From NCBI GenBank assembly GCA_017479935.1, contig JAFVBO010000049.1, positions 62,001 through 126,000 on the forward strand: a stretch of DNA of 64,000 nt. Direction: 5' to 3'. Under the pieces are notes generated by a model. That model saw only the letters and a list, made by a program, of their open reading frames with translations, was not told the origin of the DNA and did not search any database. Every line of letters starts with the position of its first letter. Within the stretch, counting starts at the first letter, position 1. The translations under genes and the position numbers were made by a program. Positions 42,395-51,600 of this stretch are shown here, in pieces. Origin of the DNA: Lachnospiraceae bacterium. Lineage in GTDB: Bacteria; Bacillota; Clostridia; Lachnospirales; Lachnospiraceae.

Positions 42395-43681
42395 ATGAAG
42401 GAAAGAATGAAAAATAGAATACTCGTTGTTTTGCTGGCGGTGGCAGCTCTTGCCTGCGTTGCCCTGGCGGCATGCTCCGGATCTTCAGAAGAGCGTGAAA
42501 ATAAGGCAGACAACGAGTACGAAGAATACAATATTACCTTGAATTTTCATGATGGCGTTTCGGTAAACGACCACATTTATGTAAATAAAGCCGATGGCGT
42601 AGTCAAGGCTAAAGGCAATCCTGTGCGCACAGGCTATGAGTTTGACGGCTGGTATACAGCCCCGGAAGGCGGAGAGAAGATTGATCTGGCTTCCTGCGCG
42701 GTTGCGGAAGATATGACCCTCTATGCACATTGGAACATAGGCTCTTATACGGTTCTCTACGAGAACAATTATGGGGATGCAGGTACTTTTGAAACGGCGG
42801 AAGTGTTGTACGGGGATGCAGCCGAAGCGCCGGCGTCTGATCCGGTCAGGGAGGGCTATGTATTCCTGTACTGGGCGGCGACGGAAGCCGGTGGATCCGC
42901 CTATGATTTTGCAACGCCCATCAAAAAAGACACGACGCTTTATGCTGCCTGGCGTGAGGATACCATTCCGGTCTATTCCGTGACTCTCCATTATAACAAC
43001 GGAACAGATAAGTCTGCCGAATATGAAATTGAAGAAGGGAAGAGCATCAGCAAGTCCAATGCCAATAAGGCACAGTATAAAGGATATACGCTGATCGGTT
43101 ACTCGGAAAAACAGAATGCTTCACCTTCCGACAGTGATATCATTCCGATCGGCAGCTTCCCTTTTAAGCCAACGGCAAACATGACGCTCTACGCAGTCTG
43201 GGAGAAAGCTCAGTACCTTGCATCTTTCCGGTATAATTATTACGATAACCCGGAGAATGCGGGAAACAGCGCCGCGGTCTATGAGAATAAGAATTTCTAT
43301 TATGGGGACACGGTAGAAGCACCGGAAGATCCTGTAAGAGACGGCTATACCTTTGACGGATGGTTTAACGCAGCCGGCAGTAACGGGGAGATGATTTCGT
43401 TCCCTTATGCGCCGGATGCCGGCAATTTTGTCTACTACGCTCATTGGAAGAGCGAAGAGCTCTATACGGATAAGCTGCAGATTGAGTATGTGGATTTCGA
43501 TCCCACGATGATGTATCCCGGGTACTCCGGCGGCGTCACGGGAAGCACCTGTATTTTAATCAGCGACGTATCCGGCGTGGACGTGGACGAGTATCCGCTC
43601 AACTCTCAGAGAGCAGGCCATAACGGCGGGAAAGAAACGGCTATTATGTTTCCTATCAATATGTGGAAAATGAGGGCCTGA
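42395..43681 (+). pseudogene. InlB-repeat lipoprotein, first part of a frameshifted gene
   Basis: A 428-codon frame with a lipoprotein signal (lipobox LAAC, Cys27) and at least four Listeria-Bacteroides/InlB B-repeats, each ending in a W-Y/F-x-A pattern and LYAHW/LYAAW/LYAVW strands (about 45-115, 115-185, 190-265, 270-350). It ends abruptly at a TGA (43679-43681) after the aberrant residues ETAIMFPINMWKMRA. The -1 frame continues as NGYYVSYQYVENEGLTFEF from about 43640, showing one lost or gained base near the GGGAAAGAAA run at 43628-43637. Either a real frameshift mutation or a sequencing error. If intact, the protein would be about 568 residues. Exported, probably adhesive or glycan-binding; placed between two GH3 genes. 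Confidence 0.75.
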
Positions 43682-44100
43682 CATTTGAATTTTACGTGAC
43701 GGAAGACCTTTCGAATGTATCGCTGTACGCGAACTGGGCGGTGGAACTGGCCGGCGAGTCGGGAGAAGAGAATTATATGACCTTCGGACCGGACGGTGAG
43801 AACGCCTATGAGGTGGCTTTGGACGGCGAGGCGCTCGACTATACGCCTGCGAAAGTCGGAGGCGAAGACGAGGGAAGCGGCCAGTATAAGAGCGGCTTCC
43901 ATGAGTACAAACTCATGAGCGGACTGTCTCTTTCAGCCGGAAAGCACACCCTGACGTTAACGCCCAGAAACGAGAACGATGCCTTTGGCGGCATGCTCAC
44001 CTCGGTAGCGCCAATGACCGACTATGTGCGCTTTGAATATGCTGATAGCGGCAAGATTTACTGGCATCCGGTCTATGATAATCTGGACGGAAAGAGATAA
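43640..44100 (+). pseudogene. InlB-repeat lipoprotein, C-terminal part after the frameshift
   Basis: Continues the preceding gene in the -1 frame: YYVSYQYVENEGLTFEFYV and a last LYANWAV strand, then about 100 residues (FGPDGENAYEVALDGEALDY ... HEYKLMSGLSLSAGKHTLTL) resembling a carbohydrate-binding beta-sandwich of the CBM6/35 type (tentative). No independent ribosome site. The stop lies 14 bases before the next GH3 start, so the genes form an operon. Confidence 0.7.
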
Positions 44101-44114
44101 GGAGGGAGGCATCC

Positions 44115-47100
44115 ATGAAGAAAACCAATGTGATATTCACTTCAAAAAGAGGAAGGGTCTGGTTCACGGTTTCGGCGGTCGTTCTGGTTCTTCTTATCGT
44201 TGCAACCAGCCTGATGTCTACGGTGTTTCGCTCGATTCTTGACACGGTTTTAGGCGGGCGACGTCCAGTGGAGAATCCGGAAGTTCAGGCGATCTATACC
44301 AGTGAATATAAGAACAAGAAAGAGGTTCTGGAAGCCGGCAATCAGCTGAATGTAAAGATCGAACAGGAAGGCGCCGTTCTGCTTCTCAACGAGGAGATCG
44401 CGGCAGAGCAGAGGGCGCTGCCCCTGGAAAAAGGAATGAAGGTCAGCGTGTTTGGCCATAACAGTGTCAACCTGGTGCTCAGCGGTTCCGGATCCGGCGC
44501 GGTGGGAAGTGAAGGGGCCAAAACGCTCTACGACGGACTTACGGCGGGCGGACTGGAATACAATCCCACGCTGAAAAGTTTTTACGAAAGCGCCGCGGCA
44601 GGCGGCAAAAGAAGCGCTACCACGCTGAAGGACAGCACGAGTTCCAGCGAGGTACTGGATATTGGTGAAACACCGATCGCGAACTATTCTTCCGATATCA
44701 TCGGAAGCTTCAGGGACTATTCCGACGCGGCCATCGTGGTGATCTCCCGCATCGGGGGCGAGAGCTTTGACCTTCCCCGTGAGCAGAGCCAAAACGGCGG
44801 GATAGACGGAGCCCATTATCTGCAGCTGGATCAGAACGAGCGAGATCTTTTGGAGATGGCTGCTTCCCGGTTTGACCGTGTCATTGTGCTCTTAAATACC
44901 CTGACGTCCTTCCAGATGGATTTTATCGAGGAATTTAATAACTACGGGGATTACAGCAAGCGAATTGATGCTGTTTTATGGATCGGAGGCCCGGGCATTT
45001 CGGGCGCGGAGGCCATTGGATCCCTGTTAAACGGCGAGATCACGCCTTCAGGGAAAACGGTAGACATTTATGCGCGTGATTTCAGAAAGGATCCCACCTG
45101 GCAGAATTTTGGAGACAACAGCCAGACGGGCGAAACCGCTGCTTTCACCGAAAGCGGAAAAGATACCACGGATTACATGGTCGCCTATGAAGAGGGCGTG
45201 TATGTAGGATATCGATACTATGAAACACGCGCTTTTGAAGAAAACGTGCAGAACGGCAACCCGGACTGGTACGCGGAAAACGTGATTTATCCGTTTGGAT
45301 ACGGGCTTTCCTACACCGATTTCCGGCAGGAAATGAGCGTCACGGAAACGCAGAAGGATGGCAAAACATCCGGCTGGGATTTCTCCGTAACCGTAGAAAA
45401 TATCGGTAAAACGGCCGGGAAGGACGTGGTTCAGCTGTATGTGACGCTTCCTTATACCTACGGCGGAATTGAAAAATCCCGGGTGCAGCTGGTGGATTAC
45501 GCCAAGACCGGACTCCTTGCGCCTGGTGAGAAGACGGAAACACCCATCACCTTCCACGTGGATCTGTATGATCTTGCTTCCTACGACTACAATGACGCAA
45601 ACGGAAACGGGCATGTTGGCTATGAGACGGAGGGAGGGGTAGACGTACAAGGCAACGATGTCAGCCAGTATATCTTCTATCTGGGGAAAAACTCCCATGT
45701 GGACGAGGAGGACAACGTCTATGCCAGAGAGAGTGTTTCGCTGAGCGAGACGGTTCTTTTCGACACGGATCCGGATACGGGAGTCGTCGTGAGAAATCTG
45801 TACACCGAGGATACCATGCCGGAAAGCGACAAAGGAAAATTCCTCAGCACCGACTATCGCCTTTCCACGGTGGTGTTCGAATACCAGGATGTGGAATACG
45901 AGCGTAAGGGCATGTCCCGGGTGGATTTTGCCGGAACCTTCCCTGCGGCAGGAACCGCAGCCGAAAGGGCGTATCTGGACGGGGAGAAGGAAGCACTCTC
46001 GGACAGAAGCGATAACAACACCGAGGCTTCTGCCGCTGCGGAAAAAACCGCCATCACCCTTGGCGCTGACAAAGATCTTGTGTTAAGAGACTTAAACGGC
46101 AAGGAATATGACGACGCAGAGGGCAAATGGGAAGCGCTCCTTGATCAGCTGACCTTTGATGAGATGCGGGACCTTGTCAACTACGGCGCGTTCCAGACGG
46201 AACCGATCCTGTCGATCGGCAAGAACCTGACCAACGATTCGGATGGTCCCGTGGGCTTTGTGAACTTTATGCCCGGCCTTTCCTCGCATTATCAGGATAA
46301 CCCCAGCTTTGCCTGCGAGATCGTGATTGCCTCCACCTGGAATAAGGATCTGGCTTACCGGATGGGACAGATCGTCGGAGAAACGGGCCTGTACGGAGAC
46401 GAAAGCGGAAACCATCTGCCTTACACAGGCTGGTATGCGCCTGCCGTGAACATCCACCGTTCGCCGTTCTCGGGCAGAAACTATGAATATTATTCCGAAG
46501 ATCCCATCCTTTCAGGAAAAATGGCGGTGAACGTGGTGAACGGCGCGGCCAGCAAGGGCGTCTATACGGATCTGAAGCACTTTGCGTTAAACGATCAGGA
46601 AACCAACCGCGCAGGTGTTGCCACGTACTGCACCGAGCAGGCCCTGCGTGAAATTTACCTGAAGCCCTTTGAGATTGCGGTGAAAGGAAAAGATGATCCG
46701 CAGTATTCCGAAAAAGCCATGGAGGACATGGAAAACGGCCGTGTAAAGAACCGTTCCTTTATGAGAACGACGGGCATCATGTCTTCGTTCAACCGCGTGG
46801 GAACACGCTGGGCGGGCGGCGACTATCGTCTGCTGACCACCATCCTGCGGGGAGAGTGGGGCTTTTCCGGCGTAGTGATCAGCGACTATATTACCGATGG
46901 GAAGCTGATGCCCGCCAGACAGGCTGTCTATGCCGGAAACGATCTGATCCTGACCTCCACCGAACCGGAGCGCTGGACGGATGCAAGCGCAACGAATAAG
47001 GAAGATGTGTATGTACTGCGTAAGGCTGCTCACAATATTCTGTATGCGGTTGCCAACAGCAATTCGGTCAATATAGATATTATAGGATACAAAATGGAAA

Positions 47101-47186
47101 TCTGGATGATTCTAGTGATCGTATTTGACTGCATTGTGGTTGCGGTACTGGGAATCTGGGGGTCCTTTGCCGTCCGGAAAGACTAA
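44115..47186 (+). CDS. Membrane-anchored GH3 glycosidase with permuted domains
   Basis: A 1023-residue GH3 enzyme with a membrane helix at each end (about 12-34 and 995-1015). The order is again alpha/beta domain (KIEQEGAVLLLNEE), fibronectin-III-like domain (GKTAGKDVVQLYVTLPY), then the TIM barrel (NIHRSPFSGRNYEYYSEDP; KHFALNDQETNRAG), with nucleophile Asp924 in VISDYIT. AAGGAGGGAGG precedes the ATG, 14 bases after the lipoprotein gene. The two helices should hold the catalytic parts outside the membrane. Likely works with the lipoprotein on the same glycan (inference). Confidence 0.9.
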   Translation: MKKTNVIFTSKRGRVWFTVSAVVLVLLIVATSLMSTVFRSILDTVLGGRRPVENPEVQAIYTSEYKNKKEVLEAGNQLNVKIEQEGAVLLLNEEIAAEQRALPLEKGMKVSVFGHNSVNLVLSGSGSGAVGSEGAKTLYDGLTAGGLEYNPTLKSFYESAAAGGKRSATTLKDSTSSSEVLDIGETPIANYSSDIIGSFRDYSDAAIVVISRIGGESFDLPREQSQNGGIDGAHYLQLDQNERDLLEMAASRFDRVIVLLNTLTSFQMDFIEEFNNYGDYSKRIDAVLWIGGPGISGAEAIGSLLNGEITPSGKTVDIYARDFRKDPTWQNFGDNSQTGETAAFTESGKDTTDYMVAYEEGVYVGYRYYETRAFEENVQNGNPDWYAENVIYPFGYGLSYTDFRQEMSVTETQKDGKTSGWDFSVTVENIGKTAGKDVVQLYVTLPYTYGGIEKSRVQLVDYAKTGLLAPGEKTETPITFHVDLYDLASYDYNDANGNGHVGYETEGGVDVQGNDVSQYIFYLGKNSHVDEEDNVYARESVSLSETVLFDTDPDTGVVVRNLYTEDTMPESDKGKFLSTDYRLSTVVFEYQDVEYERKGMSRVDFAGTFPAAGTAAERAYLDGEKEALSDRSDNNTEASAAAEKTAITLGADKDLVLRDLNGKEYDDAEGKWEALLDQLTFDEMRDLVNYGAFQTEPILSIGKNLTNDSDGPVGFVNFMPGLSSHYQDNPSFACEIVIASTWNKDLAYRMGQIVGETGLYGDESGNHLPYTGWYAPAVNIHRSPFSGRNYEYYSEDPILSGKMAVNVVNGAASKGVYTDLKHFALNDQETNRAGVATYCTEQALREIYLKPFEIAVKGKDDPQYSEKAMEDMENGRVKNRSFMRTTGIMSSFNRVGTRWAGGDYRLLTTILRGEWGFSGVVISDYITDGKLMPARQAVYAGNDLILTSTEPERWTDASATNKEDVYVLRKAAHNILYAVANSNSVNIDIIGYKMEIWMILVIVFDCIVVAVLGIWGSFAVRKD

Positions 47187-47244
47187 AAATAGTAGAAGCA
47201 TAGAACATGAGTATCTGCTCAGATGCTGAATAGTTAAAGGCATG

Positions 47245-47289
47245 AACAGGGCTTAGTTGGATTTAGATATCCAATTGAGCTCTGTTTTT
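47245..47289 (+). terminator. Terminator after the GH3 operon
   Basis: AACAGGGCT...TTGGAT pairs with ATCCAA...AGCTCTGT, followed by TTTTTG. Confidence 0.75.
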
Positions 47290-47388
47290 GCTTTAAACGG
47301 GAAAATTCATGCGAGACAGATTGCGGAGGATATGGTATGATAAAGGTGCAACGAAACTGGAAAAGCATAAAAAAGGGAGGAGAATAAT

Positions 47389-48174
47389 ATGAAGTCAAGT
47401 AAAATTGGAACAGTTAGAATGGCACTATATTTATTATATGCCGTCATGTTTTTATTGGGAAATGGTTTTTATGCAGCAGATTCTGTTATAACAGTCTTAG
47501 CGGAAGAAGAAAAAGCCCCGGTGCGTGTCGGCTTTTATTCGCAGGATGACGGCCTCATGATGCAGGCGTTTAACGACAGCGCCAAGGATGTTTTGTTCCG
47601 GATCAACTTATACGATGGCGAAGGCGATGGCCAGGGGCACTATTTCCTGATCGCTCCGGTGTCGATCGAAGACATGGAGGCGACCACATCGGCCACCGAT
47701 CCCACGCTGTTAAAAGCGAGAATGGTGTTCCTTTCGAACGGGAGCGAAGCGCAGCTGGGCGAACATGAGGATGAGGTGGCACACTACCTGACCTTCACGC
47801 TGCCGGCGGGCACGTCGATGCAGACATTCCTGAAATTTACGCTGCAGCCGGGCAAGAAACTGGCAATCGTCCCGCAGCAGGTGGAAGGGTTCTTCTACAC
47901 GACGGTAGGCGAGACAGTACTTTACGCAGGAAACGGGGAGATCCTTTCCGGCGCCTCCGAGCCGGAGAACGTGGTGGGAGCGGCCGTGGAGGAACCGCCG
48001 GTTGAGGAAACGGAGGAGAATACGCAGACCCAAGACCCTGCGGAGGCTGAAGACCCCGCGGCAGCCGAAGCTGGCGGCGAAACAGGAGAAGGTTTATCCG
48101 CTGCCGTAATCGGCACCTGGTTGGCCGTGATCGCGCTGGCGCTGGTAGGAAGCCTGCTGGTCGTGCTCAGCTAA
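47389..48174 (+). CDS. Surface protein with signal peptide and C-terminal membrane anchor
   Basis: A 261-residue protein of unknown family. A signal peptide (about 1-40) is followed by a beta-rich domain (about 45-185: VRVGFYSQDDGLMMQAFND, VLFRINLYDGEG, HYLTFTLPAGTSM), an acidic Pro/Glu/Thr linker (EEPPVEETEENTQTQD) and a C-terminal membrane helix (AVIGTWLAVIALALVGSLL). It should be fixed in the membrane with the domain outside. The next gene, about 460 bases on, encodes the alpha-2-macroglobulin-like protein, so it may be an accessory partner (inference). GGAGGAGAATAAT precedes the ATG. Confidence 0.65.
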   Translation: MKSSKIGTVRMALYLLYAVMFLLGNGFYAADSVITVLAEEEKAPVRVGFYSQDDGLMMQAFNDSAKDVLFRINLYDGEGDGQGHYFLIAPVSIEDMEATTSATDPTLLKARMVFLSNGSEAQLGEHEDEVAHYLTFTLPAGTSMQTFLKFTLQPGKKLAIVPQQVEGFFYTTVGETVLYAGNGEILSGASEPENVVGAAVEEPPVEETEENTQTQDPAEAEDPAAAEAGGETGEGLSAAVIGTWLAVIALALVGSLLVVLS

Positions 48175-48492
48175 AAAAGAATGGGGCCGGCGCACAAATC
48201 TGGATACTTATATGGCGTCAGGAAATTCTAATAGGCAGAGTTATATCGTTTGCAGTCATGTACCAAGGCCATTAGAACCGCTTGGTGAAAAGAATTTGCT
48301 TTAGAGCAAAAATCGACAAGCCTTATAGTGAAACGACATTGTCGATTTTTGCTCTGTTCTTTGCAAATTCTTTGAACCTTATGCGGTTCTGGCCGCAGGT
48401 TCTTAAGACTGCAAACGATATAACTCTGCTAATTAGAAATATCCTGACGCCGTTTTATATCTGGATTTTGTGCGCTGTCCCTATTCTTTTTT
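48174..48492. repeat. 319-nt imperfect palindrome
   Basis: The left arm (48174-48318) and the right arm (about 48340-48492) are complementary almost throughout. AGTTATATCGTTTGCAGTC (48239-48257) is fully matched at 48411-48429, and GAGCAAAAATCGACA at 48304-48318 is matched at 48341-48355 around a ~20-nt loop. Ends are A-rich/T-rich (AAAAAAGAAT / ATTCTTTTTT). Outer sequence GGGGCCGGCGCACAAATCTGG belongs to the GGGGCTGYCGCACAAAT hairpin family, and ATGGCGTCAGGAAATTCT is shared with 53551-53662. No ORF of note. Probably a MITE-like element that also acts as a terminator. Confidence 0.85.
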
Positions 48493-48638
48493 CAACTTGT
48501 GTGACCGGCGGCCTTGTTTCCTGTCTTATGGTGTGAAAGCCTCACCCTTGCAGGAAAATTTCAGATCAAACGGATGGATGCAGAGGCAATAAGAATACTT
48601 GGATAAGGAAAGAGAAACACGGAAAAAGGAGGACAGGT

Positions 48639-51600
48639 ATGAATAGCTACAGAACAAAACCCGTCTGGCTGCGGCGTATCGCGTTGGCGCTTGCGGGTAT
48701 GCTGGGCCTTCTGGCGGTATGGCCGGGAGTGTCACAGATTAAGGCAAATGCGCAGGAGGAACCGCTGGAGGTGCTGGAAACCTTCCCGGTCAACGGCGGG
48801 CAGGATGTGCTGCCTTCCTCCGGCCTGGAAATTACCTTTAACAGCGAAATGGTGTCCGGAACCGCGCTGGCGGATGCGGTCACGATTTCCCCGGAGATCC
48901 AGTATTATGTGACAGCCGGCGCGGATGCGCGCACGCTGGTGCTCGCCCCGTACGGGAAGTATGAGCCGGAGACCCAGTATACGGTAACCGTGAAAAAAGG
49001 CCTGACGGACGGGCATGGCAGGGTGTTACAGGAAGACGTGACATTTTCCTTCATCACCGCCAGCGAGGATCTGTCCAAACTGGATGTGGGCATGTCGCTC
49101 GCCGTTCCCGGACAGGGAACGCTGGTCAATGCGCTCACGAATGAGACGCCGGCCTTCTTTTTGATGGTCGACCCGAATCTCATGGAGTACTTTGGCGAAA
49201 ACCAGCCGGAAGCACAGATCACGCTGTATCGGTTTGATACGGATGAGGATTTCCTGCGGGCCCTGTTCAAGAAGCTGAACAGAACCGATTCCTACTGGAG
49301 AAAGAAGGAAGAAGACCCGTCCATGGGGCGCGGCGTGCACGAGGAAACCGCGTTTACCGTGAAGGCGGAAGAGGTTTCTGGCATGAACTACTGGTGGTGG
49401 CAGCGCCAGTTTGTCCTGTCCTTCCCGGAGGCACTCGCGGAGGGGCGGTACCTCGCCAAGGTGGATTTTGTGGTGACGACCCCGCATCAGGATGTGACCA
49501 TCACCAAGTATGTGCTGATTCAGTCGACTGCGCTCTCTGCGTTTGCAATGGCATCCGGCGACAACGTGCTGGCCTGGCTCCACAACGGCGCCACGGGTGA
49601 GAAAGTGGCAAATGCGCAGGTGAACTTAACCACATCCTGGAAGTACCTCACCGGGACCACGGGGGAAGACGGCAGCGCGCTTCTTGCGCAGGATCGTGAG
49701 AAACAGGCAGCATATCGGAATTCCGTGATCGCCGGCGTGACGGAGAAGTTCCCCAGCGAATTCTGCCTGGTGGACATTCAGGCGGACGGGCATCGCTTCC
49801 TGGAGGCGATTTACGGCGAAACACTGACCTATGGCTATAACTTCCTGGGGACGGAAAACGCCAACGAAAAGTATTATACCTATCTCTATACGGACCGTCA
49901 GATTTATCAGACGACGGATGAAATCCGCTTCTTTGGCGTGGTAAAACCCAGAGATCCCGAAACTCCTGTTCCGAAGTCGGTCAAGGTGGGGTTAAATCAA
50001 GGCTGGTGGAGCATGGACGCGATCGCGCAGACGGAGGTTTTCCCGGATGCGCAGGGCTGCTTTACCGGTATGATTTCCTTTGAGGACCAGCAGGCGGTCT
50101 ACTGGGCCAGCTTAAGTGTGCAGGATGAAGACGGAAACAGCCTGGTTTCGTCGGAAAGTTTTCGCATTGAAGAGTACATCAAGCCGGTCTACAAGACGGA
50201 TTCCTCCGTGGACAAGCCGGTGTACGTGCTGGGAAAGGACCGCGATCAGGAAGCCGTGGTGGATCTTTCTGTCCATTACTTTGACGAGACGCCCGCTGTG
50301 GGCCTTCACATGATCGAGGAGTGGAGCGGCCGCGGACTGACCGGGTCCGGCGAGACGCTGACCGCCGACAAGGACGGACACATGCAGGATCATGTGGCGC
50401 TAAACGCGGATTCGTTTGATGACAGCTGGTATCCGCAGACGGTGACGATCCGCTATGAAAGCGCGGACATCGAGGACGAGAAGCTGTACATTGACCGGAA
50501 CATCTGCATCATCCCCCGCGACGTGATGCTGACGACGGAGAACGACGCGGAAAATGAAACCTTAAAGATTCATACCTATGCCATCGATACCTCCCGGATC
50601 GAGAGCGAGACTGACCTGTTTGACACGGAGAACCTGAAGGGCGAGGGTCTTTCCCTTCCTGTAGAAGGCACCGTGTACAAGTGCTGGTACGAAAAGATCT
50701 CGGACGGCATGCGCTACGACTACATCTACAAGAAGTCGTATGAGGCGTATCATTACGATTACCACGAGGATGTCGTGGAGACCTGCGTCATCAATACTGT
50801 GGACGGCGAGGGAACCTTTACGTATCACTATGAGCAGGACGAGGAAACGCCGGCGTGTTATTACATCAAGCTGACGGTAAAAGATAGCGCGGAGCGGAAT
50901 GTCACCACCTCTGCAAGCCTGGTGTATCGGTCGTTAAACCGCTTTTTGAGTCCGAGCCAGGAGACGGTGTACCGCTTAAAGTCGCTGACAGAAGAGGAGG
51001 AAACAGAGGAACTCTTCGCGTGGAGACGGTATCGCAGCCCCCAGGGTTCTTTCTCGGAAAGCGCGCCGGCCGAGTTTGTGCTGGTGTTAAACGAAGAAGA
51101 GTTTAAGATGCCGGAAGGCGCGGAGCTTTTATCTGCCGTGGCGCAGAAGGGCTTTACGAATGTGCAGATTGGAACAGACGTTGAGCGCAGCGTGGAGTTT
51201 TCCGAGGATCTGCTCCCCAACTATCTGATGGCGGGCGCCTACTTTGACGGAAGAAACACCTGGCCGCTTGTGACGACGCCCATGCGCTTTGACTACAAGA
51301 CCCGTAACCTGTCCCTGACGATTTCGGGAGAGAAGGAAGTGTACGAGCCCGGCGAGGTCATCACCGTAAAAGTCCAGGCACTTCGGGCTGATACAGGCGA
51401 AGTTGTCCCGACCGGAACGCGCGTGGCGCTCGGCGTGGTGGATGAGGCTGTTTTCGCCCTCGCGGATCAGGAAATCCGGGTGTTAGAGAAGCTGTACGCT
51501 CCGTTTGACGTCTCCTGTTCCAGCTACTCGTCGCGCAATACGCTGTCGGCTTCGGAAGACAGAGCGGGAGGCTCCAAGTATACCAACGAAATGGCAGTTG

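Noticed and set aside
43628-43640. Programmed -1 ribosomal frameshift in the lipoprotein gene
   Set aside because: The GGGAAAG run is not in X-XXY-YYZ phase with the zero frame and no strong downstream structure was seen; mutation or error is simpler.
48282-48536. 84-codon frame inside the 319-nt palindrome
   Set aside because: It has no ribosome site and is explained by the inverted repeat.
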